This document shows positions 1-7,812 of a stretch of 64,000 bases of DNA, piece by piece. The position numbers and the translations under genes are program-made. Origin of the DNA: Bacillota bacterium (GTDB lineage: Bacteria > Bacillota > Clostridia > Acetivibrionales > DTU013). How positions within the stretch are numbered: position 1 is the first letter of the stretch; the number at the start of each line of letters is the position of its first letter. The stretch is from the NCBI GenBank assembly GCA_023435925.1, contig JAEZLF010000288.1:1-64000 (forward strand), read 5' to 3'. The notes below the pieces were generated by a model. It was given only the letters and a program-made list of their open reading frames with translations. It ran no database searches and was not told where the DNA came from.

Positions 1-148
1 GCAAACTTTTATCCATAACGGCATAAGCAGCACTTTCGCCTGAAGCAGCAGTGTGATCAATGGATGCAGAATACTGCAGCATGACCGGATACAGAATCAT
101 TATTATAATAAGAAGAAACAGCTTCGCAGGGTGAATCGATGTATGCAT
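1..148 (-). CDS. N-terminal fragment of an unidentified exported or membrane protein (clipped by window edge)
   Basis: Reading the minus strand from ATG at 148 gives 49 open codons that run off the window. The start is preceded by GAAAGGA about 8 nt upstream, a credible ribosome-binding site. Residues 9-24 are strongly hydrophobic (KLFLLIIIMILYPVML) after a short basic N-terminus, which fits a signal peptide or membrane anchor. Too little of the protein is visible for a family. It is divergent from the CBS-domain gene, so the 143-bp gap between them should hold promoters for both, though I found no convincing -35/-10 pair. The frame and start are seen directly; export is inferred from hydrophobicity alone. 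Confidence 0.5.
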   Translation of the reverse strand, partial: MHTSIHPAKLFLLIIIMILYPVMLQYSASIDHTAASGESAAYAVMDKSL

Positions 149-291
149 TCAAAGGTTCCTTTCTACCGTCTTTCTTCTATTATAAGCTTTATCCTACCGG
201 TGAAGTAAAGCGGGAATAAATGGGGCATAAGATTGAAAGCTTCGGGTAAAATACAAAAGTGACAAAAATGCAATATTAGGAGGGAAGCGCA

Positions 292-711
292 TTGAAAGTA
301 AAAGATATTATGACGAAGGATGTAGCTTACATCAAACCGGATTGTTCTGTTATTGATGCAGCAAAGCTCATGCAGCAGGAAAATGTCGGATCAATTCCCG
401 TATGCGATCAATCGGGTGTAGTGGGGATGGTTACCGACAGAGACATTGTTCTAAGAAATGTTGTCATAGGAACCGATCCAAAATCTACACCGGTAAGTAA
501 CATTATGACGACAAAGATAGAAACCGTTACGCCGGACACAGACGTCAACCGGCTGGGCGGCATTATGTCCAGGAATCAAATCAGGAGATTACCTGTAGTG
601 GACAAAAATCAACTGGTTGGCATTGTCGCTCTGGGAGATCTGGCAGTGGATGAACGCTCCAACATGGAAGCATCTTTTGCACTCACAGATATATCCAAGC
701 CGGAACATTAA
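292..711 (+). CDS. Tandem CBS-domain protein
   Basis: A 139-aa cytosolic protein made almost entirely of two CBS domains (about residues 1-60 and 68-125). The start MKVKDIMTKDV and the repeated 'IMT...V.PD' and 'VGIV...D' patterns are typical. CBS pairs bind adenine nucleotides and act as energy or ligand sensors; stand-alone versions like this are common in Firmicutes and rarely have a known partner. The start is TTG, chosen because AGGAGGG sits 8 nt upstream and the family consensus begins at once. It is monocistronic, ending at a bidirectional hairpin terminator. The last codons and the stop lie in a 24-bp duplicated segment (691-744). The family is certain; the specific role is unknown. 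Confidence 0.9.
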   Translation: MKVKDIMTKDVAYIKPDCSVIDAAKLMQQENVGSIPVCDQSGVVGMVTDRDIVLRNVVIGTDPKSTPVSNIMTTKIETVTPDTDVNRLGGIMSRNQIRRLPVVDKNQLVGIVALGDLAVDERSNMEASFALTDISKPEH

Positions 712-744
712 AAACGGCGGATATCCAAGCCGGAACATTAAAAA
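691..744 (+). repeat. 24-bp direct repeat spanning the stop codon of the CBS gene
   Basis: The segment beginning ATATCCAAGCCGGAACATTA occurs at 691-714 and again at 721-744, with a 30-bp period and no mismatch over 24 bp. The first copy encodes the last residues of the CBS protein and its TAA stop, so the second copy is untranslated. It looks like a recent slippage or tandem duplication. Confidence 0.85.
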
Positions 745-820
745 GCGAAAAAAGCCGGGATAAGGAAAACAAGAAATGAGAAGTGTAGAAGTGGAATAAC
801 GGAAAAAGCGGAAACATGGT

Positions 821-890
821 AAAAAGCGATCAGGATGATATGGGCGGACAACTAATGTGATCATCATCGCCCGTAGTCTGACCGCTTTTT
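821..890. terminator. Bidirectional hairpin terminator between convergent genes
   Basis: The arms 821-833 (AAAAAGCGATCAG) and 878-890 (CTGACCGCTTTTT) pair over 13 bp with one G-U position. An inner GGGCG/CGCCC pairing (842-846 with 868-872) can extend the fold. The stem ends in T-rich DNA on both strands, and it lies between the CBS gene (+) and the gerQ-like gene (-), so it can serve both. The loop is larger than in textbook intrinsic terminators. Confidence 0.6.
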
Positions 891-990
891 CATGTTCCTA
901 TGTCTCTATGTCTTTACAAATCACTTACCATTTACTTAAGGAAATTATGCTTTTCCATTTTCTACACATGGGGCTGACTTTTTGGACATA

Positions 991-1587
991 CTACAAAATA
1001 AACGTTACAAATTTAATGGAATAAATATCGCAAAGCATGACGTCATCGGAGTCAACGAGCCGAATCAAAATGTAGCTTGCCCCGACGGCTATCAGAGTAC
1101 CAGTTCTGTCTGTGAAACTATTCGTACCCAGAAGGAATTCAACTCTCACCTTTCTGCCGATTTGCGTCCTCAGAAAGCCGGGAGTAAAAAGCGGACTTTC
1201 GACTGTTGTCGGCATATTGGTCCATCCTGGTGCGGTAGGTACCTGAGGGGAGGTTGATGTCTGGGGAACACCACCCATTCCCGATGCTTGCGGAAGCAGC
1301 GGAGCAGTGACACCGCCATTGGGGAAGCCTGCCGGTGCCATCGGCATATGCTGAGTTTCTGCAGGCATCATATTCGGCATCATCATAGGCGCAGAGGGTT
1401 TAAGCATTCCGGTTTTACCCTGAAATTCATTGGGCAGGTTCTGAAGTGCGGCAGGTGCTATGTTTTGAGACTGATATACACCCGGATTCATAGAGGCCGG
1501 CATTTCACCTGTACAGGTACCGCATGGTCTATACTGTGGGAAGATTACTCCCTGTGTACTATTGTCAAAATCGCTCTTATATCTCAT
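991..1587 (-). CDS. GerQ-like spore coat protein
   Basis: A 198-aa protein with two parts. Residues 1-130 are low-complexity and rich in Met, Pro, Gln and Ala. Residues about 132-198 form a compact conserved domain (TPGFLRTQIGRKVRVEF ... RTGTLIAVGASYILIRL ... IYSIKFVTF) resembling the C-terminal part of GerQ. GerQ is a spore coat protein cross-linked by transglutaminase and needed to place the lytic enzyme CwlJ. Here the gene lies directly downstream of a cwlJ-type gene on the same strand, 88 bp away, which supports the call. The ATG is preceded by AGGAGCG. The linker is longer than I expect for Bacillus GerQ, so the assignment rests on the C-terminal domain and context. Confidence 0.7.
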   Translation of the reverse strand: MRYKSDFDNSTQGVIFPQYRPCGTCTGEMPASMNPGVYQSQNIAPAALQNLPNEFQGKTGMLKPSAPMMMPNMMPAETQHMPMAPAGFPNGGVTAPLLPQASGMGGVPQTSTSPQVPTAPGWTNMPTTVESPLFTPGFLRTQIGRKVRVEFLLGTNSFTDRTGTLIAVGASYILIRLVDSDDVMLCDIYSIKFVTFIL

Positions 1588-1675
1588 AGAAATCGCTCCT
1601 ATCTATTATTTGTTTATCCATAAAATTAACCATATCCTAAATCTCTGGTTTTCTTTAATAATAGGCCAAGTTTGA

Positions 1676-2113
1676 TTAAGTCTGATAATACAATGAAGTG
1701 GGCTGATAAAAGCAGTGCTCATTAATCCGGTTAAAAAGGCTGCCTGAACCGTTTCTCGGGAAAATACTCTCACAAGTAGGGCTGAAAGGGTTATAATACC
1801 AAAGGCAGGGTGCAACACCCGACAGAACATTGCCTGCAAGTGCCCAGTCAGCGACATCAAAATGTATCTGCTCAGCCGGAATGTTCCATACGTTCTGTGG
1901 ATTAATCTCCCCGTACACCTGATCCAGCATGCAGGTAAACTGGTAAGGCTGCTCTATCACTCTCCGAAGATTGCCCTCATTCACACGCTGGTATTCTCCC
2001 TCTGCCACATGAACCCTGTTCATTACAACTGTAGCAACTGCTCTCATACCATCCAGACCTTCACCTTCAGCTTCACAGCGAATAAGTCTGGCAAATAGCT
2101 CCCGGTCCGTCAT
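1676..2113 (-). CDS. cwlJ: Spore cortex-lytic cell wall hydrolase, CwlJ/SleB family
   Basis: A 145-aa protein consisting of a single Hydrolase_2 (SleB/CwlJ) domain and lacking a signal peptide or peptidoglycan-binding domain. This is the CwlJ form (about 142 aa in Bacillus) rather than SleB. The conserved motif CEAEGEG (residues 13-19, with the probable catalytic glutamate) is followed by VATVVMNRV, and NPFSPTC lies near the C-terminus. CwlJ sits in the spore coat and degrades cortex during germination. The start at 2113 is chosen for AGGAGG 8 nt upstream; an in-frame ATG at 2203 would add 30 unconserved residues. A possible SigE/SigK promoter lies upstream, and the gerQ-like gene follows. 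Confidence 0.88.
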   Translation of the reverse strand: MTDRELFARLIRCEAEGEGLDGMRAVATVVMNRVHVAEGEYQRVNEGNLRRVIEQPYQFTCMLDQVYGEINPQNVWNIPAEQIHFDVADWALAGNVLSGVAPCLWYYNPFSPTCESIFPRNGSGSLFNRINEHCFYQPTSLYYQT

Positions 2114-2150
2114 GAACAAACCTCCTGTACATACGTGCAAAGTCTTAATA

Positions 2151-2180
2151 TAGTATATTAACATAATATATAATTGGTAA
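2151..2180 (-). promoter_or_regulatory. Candidate sporulation (SigE/SigK-type) promoter for cwlJ-gerQ
   Basis: On the minus strand, TTACC (2180-2176) is followed after 16 bp by AATATACTA (2159-2151), matching the SigE/SigK -10 pattern CATAnnnTA at all but the first base. It lies 38 bp upstream of the cwlJ ATG. Timing in the mother cell would suit coat-located proteins. The region is AT-rich, so chance matches are likely. Confidence 0.35.
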
Positions 2181-2305
2181 CCGGACGAAAAAATTTTTTG
2201 CAACCTCTATTTGATTTTGCAGTACAATCATATTTCATAATTTTTCGGGGCAATATAATGTTGTACGCTGTAAGCGGGTATTACCCGAAAAAAGGAGGCG
2301 TTACT

Positions 2306-2479
2306 GTGAGTAGACACAGAAGTTTGATGTCAGAGCAGTTAAAGCACGAAATTGCGAAGGAGCTTGGCGTCTACAGTACGGTAGAAGCAGATGGCTGGGG
2401 TGCCGTTTCATCCAGGGACTGCGGTAATATTGTCAAAAAAGCAATAGAAATGGCCGAGAGAAGCCTAGAAAGCAAATAA
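2306..2479 (+). CDS. Alpha/beta-type small acid-soluble spore protein (SASP)
   Basis: A 57-aa protein starting at GTG 2306 behind a strong AAAGGAGG. It carries both family signatures: the germination-protease region (LKHEIAKELGV, residues about 12-22) and the second motif SSRDCGNIVKKAIEMAE near the C-terminus. These small proteins coat and protect DNA in dormant spores and are degraded on outgrowth, so the gene marks the host as an endospore former. The frame stays open back to ATG 2174, but the extra 44 residues lack conservation and the SD sits before the GTG. It is monocistronic, followed at once by a GC-rich hairpin terminator, and was probably expressed in the forespore. Confidence 0.92.
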   Translation: MSRHRSLMSEQLKHEIAKELGVYSTVEADGWGAVSSRDCGNIVKKAIEMAERSLESK

Positions 2480-2502
2480 CCTCTTGAATCCCAGTGTACC
2501 GG

Positions 2503-2526
2503 GAGCCGGCGAAAGCCGGCTTCTTT
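2503..2526 (+). terminator. Intrinsic terminator of the SASP gene
   Basis: GCCGGC (2505-2510), a GAAA tetraloop and GCCGGC (2515-2520), extended by an A-T pair and followed by TTCTTTAT. It starts 23 bp after the SASP stop. The 3' arm and tail recur imperfectly about 28 bp further on (AGCCGGCTTCTT near 2542), leaving a decayed second copy. Confidence 0.8.
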
Positions 2527-2622
2527 ATATTCATATCAGTGAGCCGGCTTCTTAATGTTCACACCAATGAAATTTTTCTATAAAAATGTAATAATATTTT
2601 CCAGCCTTGTACACTTTCCTTG

Positions 2623-2651
2623 TTGAAAGAACGCGAAATCGGTGATATAAT
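2623..2651 (+). promoter_or_regulatory. Upstream SigA promoter P1 of the S-layer gene
   Basis: TTGAAA (2623-2628), a 17-bp spacer, then TATAAT (2646-2651). The context TGTTGA...GGTGATATAAT is the same as in P2, exactly 200 bp downstream. P1 would give a leader of about 330 nt. Confidence 0.7.
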
Positions 2652-2822
2652 TATATTTGCTAAAATCTGGGGACATTTCCACAACCATATGTGTCCGGAT
2701 TGAACGCAACGTATCACAAGGCGTCTTTCCAATGCAGCATAAACAAGCGTAAAGTGTCTGAAAAGTGCAGTATTGCTTTGTTGCAAATCTGTTACAATTT
2801 CTTTACACTTGGTTTGGATATG

Positions 2823-2851
2823 TTGACTGGCAAAAATGCCGGTGATATAAT
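2823..2851 (+). promoter_or_regulatory. Downstream SigA promoter P2 of the S-layer gene
   Basis: TTGACT (2823-2828), a 17-bp spacer and a perfect TATAAT (2846-2851) form a near-consensus promoter, as expected for an abundant S-layer protein. The predicted leader is about 130 nt. Confidence 0.8.
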
Positions 2852-2857
2852 CAATTT

Positions 2858-2989
2858 GAATTCAGAGGGGTGAAGCTTGCCCTTACTGAATAAAACAGTA
2901 AGACAAGTCGGGTTATATCACAGGGGTGAGGCGTACCCCGGCTTGACATCAGAGCCTGCCCCAAAAATTTACGAGGAGGATTTGAGAGT
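2858..2989 (+). promoter_or_regulatory. Structured 5' leader of the S-layer gene
   Basis: The leader can form a stem-loop at 2883-2901 (TTACTG/CAGTAA). It can also form either of two mutually exclusive stems: GGGGT 2923-2927 with ACCCC 2935-2939, or AAGTCGGG 2905-2912 with CCCGGCTT 2937-2944. A motif close to CAGAGGGGTGAAGC appears twice (near 2863 and 2920). The strong SD GAGGAGG lies just before the ATG. I recognise no known riboswitch class; a role in mRNA stability is equally possible. Confidence 0.45.
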
Positions 2990-5797
2990 ATGAAGAATCT
3001 CAAAAAGTTACTTGCAGTAATCGTAGCAATTTGCGTGCTCGCAACATTTACGGTTCCTGCATTCGCCGAAGAGACTACCGCTGCTAAGACAGATGCAGAG
3101 ATAGCTACAGAACTCGGCGTTATTTTAGGCGAAGGTGGCGGCGTTACAGCTGACTATCTTGCATCACAGCCCACAAGGCTTCAGGGCGCTATTATGTTCC
3201 TGAGACTTAAGGGTCTGGAAGGCGCAGCAAAAGCATTCACCGGCACTGACAACTTTGAAGATGTCAGCGTAGTGAATGATACCAACAAAGCAATACTTGC
3301 CTATTTGAAAGCTAACCCGGATCTGGGATTCCAGGGCGTAGGCAACAACACGTTTGCTCCGTTAAAAGAGATGACAGCAAAAGAGTACTACAAAATTTTG
3401 CTCGTAGCTCTTGGATACGAAGAAAACACAGACTTCACTTGGGCAAATGTTCTTTCATTTGCAGCTTCCAAGGGTCTTACCAAGCTCATTGACAACGAGA
3501 AATTCACAGTTAATGACCTTTGCATAGGCACAGTAGAAGCTCTGAAAGCAACAGTTAAGGGCGGAACTGACACTCTGATCGCTAAATTAGTTGAAGGCAA
3601 CAGCATTTCAGCTGACAAGGCTACTGCAAGCGGATTGTACAATCCTGTAGCAAAAGCTCTTGAAGTTGTAAGCGCAACTGCTGACAACCTGAAGGCAGCT
3701 AAGGTAGTATTCAACAAGGAACTTAATGCTGACACAGTTGTTAAGGCTAACTTCAGCAACACAAACGTTGATGATGTTAAGTTGCTTGATGACAAGAAAA
3801 CTGTTGTTGTTGTCCTGAAGGATGCCAAGAAACAGAGCGAAACTCTTGATATCGTTATCGACAATGTTAAAGCAGCTGACGGCACAAAGGTTGCTAAGGT
3901 TACCAAGACGGTTACTTTCGTTGATACTACTATACCTGTAGTAACTGGTGCAGTAGCAAAGAATGCAAAGACAATCGTTATCAGTGCAAGTGAACCTCTG
4001 GATGCATACAGCCAGTATGTAAAAGTATTCAGTGACATCAAGGTTGACGGAAATGCAGTTATAGCTACTTCAGCTATTGACTATGCTACTAATTCAATAA
4101 CTCTGAAACTTACTTCCATACTTGCAAAAGGTGCACACAAACTTGATATCTCCGGATTGAAAGATTTCGCTGGATATGTAGCAGTAGCAACATCCTTTAA
4201 CATTGATGTAGCAGAAGACACTACAGCTCCTGCAATCGCATCTGCAAAGGTTAACAGCCCGACAGAAATCGAAGTAACTTTCAATGAAGATATTGACAGC
4301 CTGAACAAAGGATCATTCACCGTTAATGGTACTGATGCAACAGTTAAATCACAGAGTGAAACTGATGCTTCCAAGATCACTATCACTTTAGGCAAGACTC
4401 TTGATATCGGTGCAACTGTTGAAATCAAGATCGGCTTCAAAGGACAGAAGGACGTTGTTGGAAACGAAGTTAAGGATACAACATACTTCACCTTTAAGGT
4501 ATCTGATGATACTACTCTGCCTACAGTAGCAGCTACAGTTGAATCAGGCAACAAGATAGTTCTTACTTTCAGCAAATCAGTACTGAAGGCCGGTACAGTT
4601 AAAATTTACAACGTATCAGATTCCAAGCAGATCGGTGGAAACATTTCTCTTGCTGATAGCAATATCACTTGGGAATCCACCAACACTGTAGCTAAGATAC
4701 CTGCTACATTGGGCGGAACAGGTTTGGATAACACTGATGCAAAAGACATTAAGATCAATATCACCGATGTAAAAGATGCTACAGTTAGAGCAAATGAACT
4801 TGGCGAACAGAACATCAATGTTAAAGCTCTTGACACAAAGAAACCGACATTGTCACCGAGCTACACTATTAAAGCAGGAACTGCTGAGGACAAGAAGGAT
4901 GATACAATCACATTCTACTTCTCAGAGGCTATTGATGCTGAAACAGCTAAGAATCTCAGCAACTATGTAGTAACAACTCCTGGATCTGTTTTAACAGCAA
5001 AACAAGCTTTAGCAACTTACAGTGATGTATCCTTTAAAGAGTTATCCTCTGATGGCAAAAACGTTACTCTTTATGTAAAGGGTCTCCGTGATGAGTCTGC
5101 TAGCACCGCATTGGAATTCACAGTATATGCAATAAAGGATTTAGCAGGCAACATGCTTGTTACCGGTACGGCTTCCATAGTACCTGCAGGCAATCCTTCT
5201 CTGAGCACCTATGCAGCTACTGGAACAAACACTGTTGAACTGGTTTACACTGAAGAAATTGGATATGCTGCTCCTGGCGCATTCATTATCAGAGAATCCA
5301 ATACTACAAACGCAACAGTAAGTGCAGTTGTTATTTCAACAGCAATCGATGGTAGAAAGGTTACTTTGACACTTGACAGAAGCATTGGAACTACAACAGC
5401 AAAAGCTTATCTGTCTCAGCTTGACAGAACTTTGGTTAAGAATCCGTATGGAACTACATCTGCAACCGAGAGTGCATATCAGCTGACTGACAAGATTAAG
5501 CCTACGATTACCTACACTGCAACTAGTGCCGGTATATTGATCGAGTTCAGCGAAGAAGTATCAACCAGTGCAGCTACCTTATTCAATGAAATCACACTGA
5601 CTAAGGGCGGAAATGCAATTGATACATTCACAGCTTCATCAATATCTGCAATTGGTTCGGAGAACAAGGTTTGGAAGATCGGTAATCTTGAGATCAATAC
5701 TGAATACAAGATTCAGATGTATCCGAGAGGAACCGTAGATACTCGTACAAATGCTTTCCAGGCAACTGATCTGAAAGCTGTTACAACAAAACCGTAA
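2990..5797 (+). CDS. S-layer-type protein: SLH-like N-terminus plus about seven Ig-like repeats
   Basis: A 935-aa secreted protein. Residues 1-26 are a signal peptide ending in AFA before EE. Residues about 30-215 form a divergent SLH-like region (GVTADYLASQPTRLQGAIMF, YYKILLVALGYEE) of the kind that binds secondary cell wall polymer. The rest is about seven Ig-like (Big_5/SbsA-type) repeats of 90-110 residues, recurring as D-T-x-x-P with 'ItvtFSe.id' strands. It is Lys/Thr/Ala-rich with almost no cysteine. Codon use is even and favours highly expressed codons. Twin consensus promoters, a long leader and a strong terminator also point to very high expression. It precedes a glycosylation operon and is its most likely acceptor. 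No SLH triad was verified, so the anchoring mode is inference. Confidence 0.85.
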   Translation: MKNLKKLLAVIVAICVLATFTVPAFAEETTAAKTDAEIATELGVILGEGGGVTADYLASQPTRLQGAIMFLRLKGLEGAAKAFTGTDNFEDVSVVNDTNKAILAYLKANPDLGFQGVGNNTFAPLKEMTAKEYYKILLVALGYEENTDFTWANVLSFAASKGLTKLIDNEKFTVNDLCIGTVEALKATVKGGTDTLIAKLVEGNSISADKATASGLYNPVAKALEVVSATADNLKAAKVVFNKELNADTVVKANFSNTNVDDVKLLDDKKTVVVVLKDAKKQSETLDIVIDNVKAADGTKVAKVTKTVTFVDTTIPVVTGAVAKNAKTIVISASEPLDAYSQYVKVFSDIKVDGNAVIATSAIDYATNSITLKLTSILAKGAHKLDISGLKDFAGYVAVATSFNIDVAEDTTAPAIASAKVNSPTEIEVTFNEDIDSLNKGSFTVNGTDATVKSQSETDASKITITLGKTLDIGATVEIKIGFKGQKDVVGNEVKDTTYFTFKVSDDTTLPTVAATVESGNKIVLTFSKSVLKAGTVKIYNVSDSKQIGGNISLADSNITWESTNTVAKIPATLGGTGLDNTDAKDIKINITDVKDATVRANELGEQNINVKALDTKKPTLSPSYTIKAGTAEDKKDDTITFYFSEAIDAETAKNLSNYVVTTPGSVLTAKQALATYSDVSFKELSSDGKNVTLYVKGLRDESASTALEFTVYAIKDLAGNMLVTGTASIVPAGNPSLSTYAATGTNTVELVYTEEIGYAAPGAFIIRESNTTNATVSAVVISTAIDGRKVTLTLDRSIGTTTAKAYLSQLDRTLVKNPYGTTSATESAYQLTDKIKPTITYTATSAGILIEFSEEVSTSAATLFNEITLTKGGNAIDTFTASSISAIGSENKVWKIGNLEINTEYKIQMYPRGTVDTRTNAFQATDLKAVTTKP

Positions 5798-5828
5798 TAA
5801 ATGATTCAAAATTGAATCAGCAAAGGTT

Positions 5829-5860
5829 AAGCCGCCTGTGAAAACAGGCGGCTTTCTTTT
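5829..5860 (+). terminator. Strong intrinsic terminator of the S-layer gene
   Basis: AGCCGCCTGT (5830-5839), a GAAA loop and ACAGGCGGCT (5844-5853) form a perfect 10-bp stem followed by TTCTTTT. It separates S-layer transcription from the glycan operon. Confidence 0.92.
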
Positions 5861-5864
5861 CGTC

Positions 5865-5893
5865 TTTACGTTTGTATAAAAGTGTGATACTAT
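5865..5893 (+). promoter_or_regulatory. Candidate SigA promoter of the glycan operon
   Basis: TTTACG (5865-5870), a 17-bp spacer and TACTAT (5888-5893) lie just after the S-layer terminator and 39 bp before the first ligase-like gene. It is weaker than the S-layer promoters. No other obvious promoter was seen before the long co-directional run of genes. Confidence 0.45.
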
Positions 5894-5931
5894 CTTAGAA
5901 GTGAAAAAACGGGGATGATGGTGATTAGAAG

Positions 5932-7770
5932 ATGAAAAAAATACAAAGATCAGAGACACCGGTTTATTACATTTTACCATTACTTCTATTGGTGGCTGTT
6001 GTACCGCTTATCGTGCATTTAAAAGTTATACCCCTAGACGAGGTTTCCTATAAAAGCTGGACCGGGCAGGAAAGCAATTCAGACTTTTTCTCTTATTACA
6101 AGTCAATTCTAACAATTATTTTTTCCATACTGGCACTTGCTGCTTTTGCTATCGCAAGACACTATAAAATGATAGAGCTAAAAAGTCTTAAATTATACTA
6201 TATTCCGATAGCTGTTTATACCGTTATGGTACTATTATCTTCACTATATACTGACTACCCTACTGTCGTTATGATGGGCTTTGTTGATAGATATGAGGGA
6301 ATGTATGTATTAATCTCGTATATGATAATTCTTTTCACAACCATTAATCTTGTTGATAAAGAAAAGTTTATTAAAGTTATTGTTGCCGGTATTTTTATCT
6401 CCGCTGTTGTTATTGGGACGATAGGGATATTTCAATTTTTTGGTGTCGATTTTTTTAAGTCCGAGTTAGGGAAGTTTCTCATGTTACCTGAAAGCTATAG
6501 AAACACCGACCTTACATTTACATTTGGACCGCATACTATTTACTCTACCTTATACAATACGAACTATGTGGGAAGTTATACAGCGATGCTGTTACCATTG
6601 GCATTTGCTGCATTTCTATACGCAAAAAAAGCTGTACCTAAAATTGCAGCAGGTGTGTTTACATGCTTGATGTTTGCCAACTGGTTGGGCTGTAGATCTA
6701 GAGCTGGCTATATGGGCGGCGTGATTGCTCTTGCTGTATTAGCTATATTAATGCGAAAGAGCATCATAAAGAATATTAAAGCAATTGTGCCATTACTCAT
6801 TTGTATTATTCTCATTTTTGTGGGAATGAATGCTGAAACAAATGGAGAACTTGGAGGAAGAATTATTACTACATTATCAAATATTGGAGATTATTCTACT
6901 GTAGGTGAGGAAGAAACAGACACTTCAGAAAAGACAATACTTGAAGATATCGTATTGACCGAAAAGATGGTGTCTATTGTCTACGGTAATAATACGTTGA
7001 ATCTCAAACTGAATAACAATGAAATGCAGTTTTCTGATGCAGATGATAAAACGTTGATCATAAAAAATGACCCGTCCGGGAACATCACATTTGAGGATGA
7101 GCGATATTCACCCTACAACATTTTGATCGATATGAGTACCAATACACTGGACATTAAGATTGACAAAATGGGTTTTATATTATATATAGATCCAACCGGC
7201 TTTAAATTTGTTGGGGAGCGAAATGCTTTAGTAGACGAGATCGATCGTCCGGAATCCTTTGGGTTTGAAGGAAAAGAAAAGTTCGCCTCTATGCGCGGAT
7301 ACATTTGGTCCCGGTCAATACCTATGCTAAAAGATAACTTAATAATCGGCGGTGGGCCGGATACTTTTGCTATACAGTTTCCACAGCGGGATTATGTGGG
7401 TAAGCTTAGAGCATTTGACAGGGTAACTCAGATTGTGGATAAACCGCATAATATGTACTTGCAAGCAGGAATTAACACTGGTGTAGTATCACTTATTGCG
7501 TTTGTTTTCATTTTAGCTTTGTATATATTATCAAGCTTAAAAGTATATCTAAGGAAAACACCACTGGATGACACAGGAATTTTAGGTGTTGCAATACTGA
7601 CTGCGGTGATTGGATATGCGATAGCAGGACTAGCAAATGATAGTCTTGTTTCAGTCGCTCCTGTATTCTGGGTTATACTAGGCTTAGGTATAAGTTGTAA
7701 TTATATGGTGAACAGAAAAACTGCTACAGATAAGAATAAACAGGTAGCAGGTAGAAAGGAAAGAAAATAA
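5932..7770 (+). CDS. O-antigen ligase-family membrane protein, copy 1 (polymerase or S-layer oligosaccharyltransferase)
   Basis: A 612-aa polytopic protein of the O-antigen ligase (Wzy/WaaL) superfamily. Hydrophobic helices fill residues 12-300 and 480-600. The conserved signature RGYIWSRS ... GGGPDTF ... FPQRDYVGK ... DKPHNMYLQ lies around residues 453-520 and contains the Arg/His positions typical of the periplasmic loop. Family members transfer lipid-linked glycans to acceptors; WsfB of S-layer clusters belongs here. Between helices there is an extra beta-rich soluble insert (about residues 305-450) absent from standard members of around 400 aa. The gene follows the S-layer gene and precedes a paralogue 42 bp away. 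Ligase, polymerase or protein oligosaccharyltransferase cannot be told apart by sequence. Confidence 0.75.
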   Translation: MKKIQRSETPVYYILPLLLLVAVVPLIVHLKVIPLDEVSYKSWTGQESNSDFFSYYKSILTIIFSILALAAFAIARHYKMIELKSLKLYYIPIAVYTVMVLLSSLYTDYPTVVMMGFVDRYEGMYVLISYMIILFTTINLVDKEKFIKVIVAGIFISAVVIGTIGIFQFFGVDFFKSELGKFLMLPESYRNTDLTFTFGPHTIYSTLYNTNYVGSYTAMLLPLAFAAFLYAKKAVPKIAAGVFTCLMFANWLGCRSRAGYMGGVIALAVLAILMRKSIIKNIKAIVPLLICIILIFVGMNAETNGELGGRIITTLSNIGDYSTVGEEETDTSEKTILEDIVLTEKMVSIVYGNNTLNLKLNNNEMQFSDADDKTLIIKNDPSGNITFEDERYSPYNILIDMSTNTLDIKIDKMGFILYIDPTGFKFVGERNALVDEIDRPESFGFEGKEKFASMRGYIWSRSIPMLKDNLIIGGGPDTFAIQFPQRDYVGKLRAFDRVTQIVDKPHNMYLQAGINTGVVSLIAFVFILALYILSSLKVYLRKTPLDDTGILGVAILTAVIGYAIAGLANDSLVSVAPVFWVILGLGISCNYMVNRKTATDKNKQVAGRKERK

Positions 7771-7812
7771 TACTTTATTTATAGATGCATTGGTTTGGGG
7801 GCTTGCTTTGCA

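Noticed and set aside
2858..2989. Known riboswitch in the S-layer leader
   Set aside because: I compared it from memory with c-di-GMP, THF, fluoride and preQ1 types and found none of their conserved cores. Only generic stems are supported.
3388..4041. 217-codon minus-strand frame inside the S-layer gene
   Set aside because: A shadow of the biased codon use in the S-layer gene; the translation is Ser/Thr/Leu-rich with no motifs.
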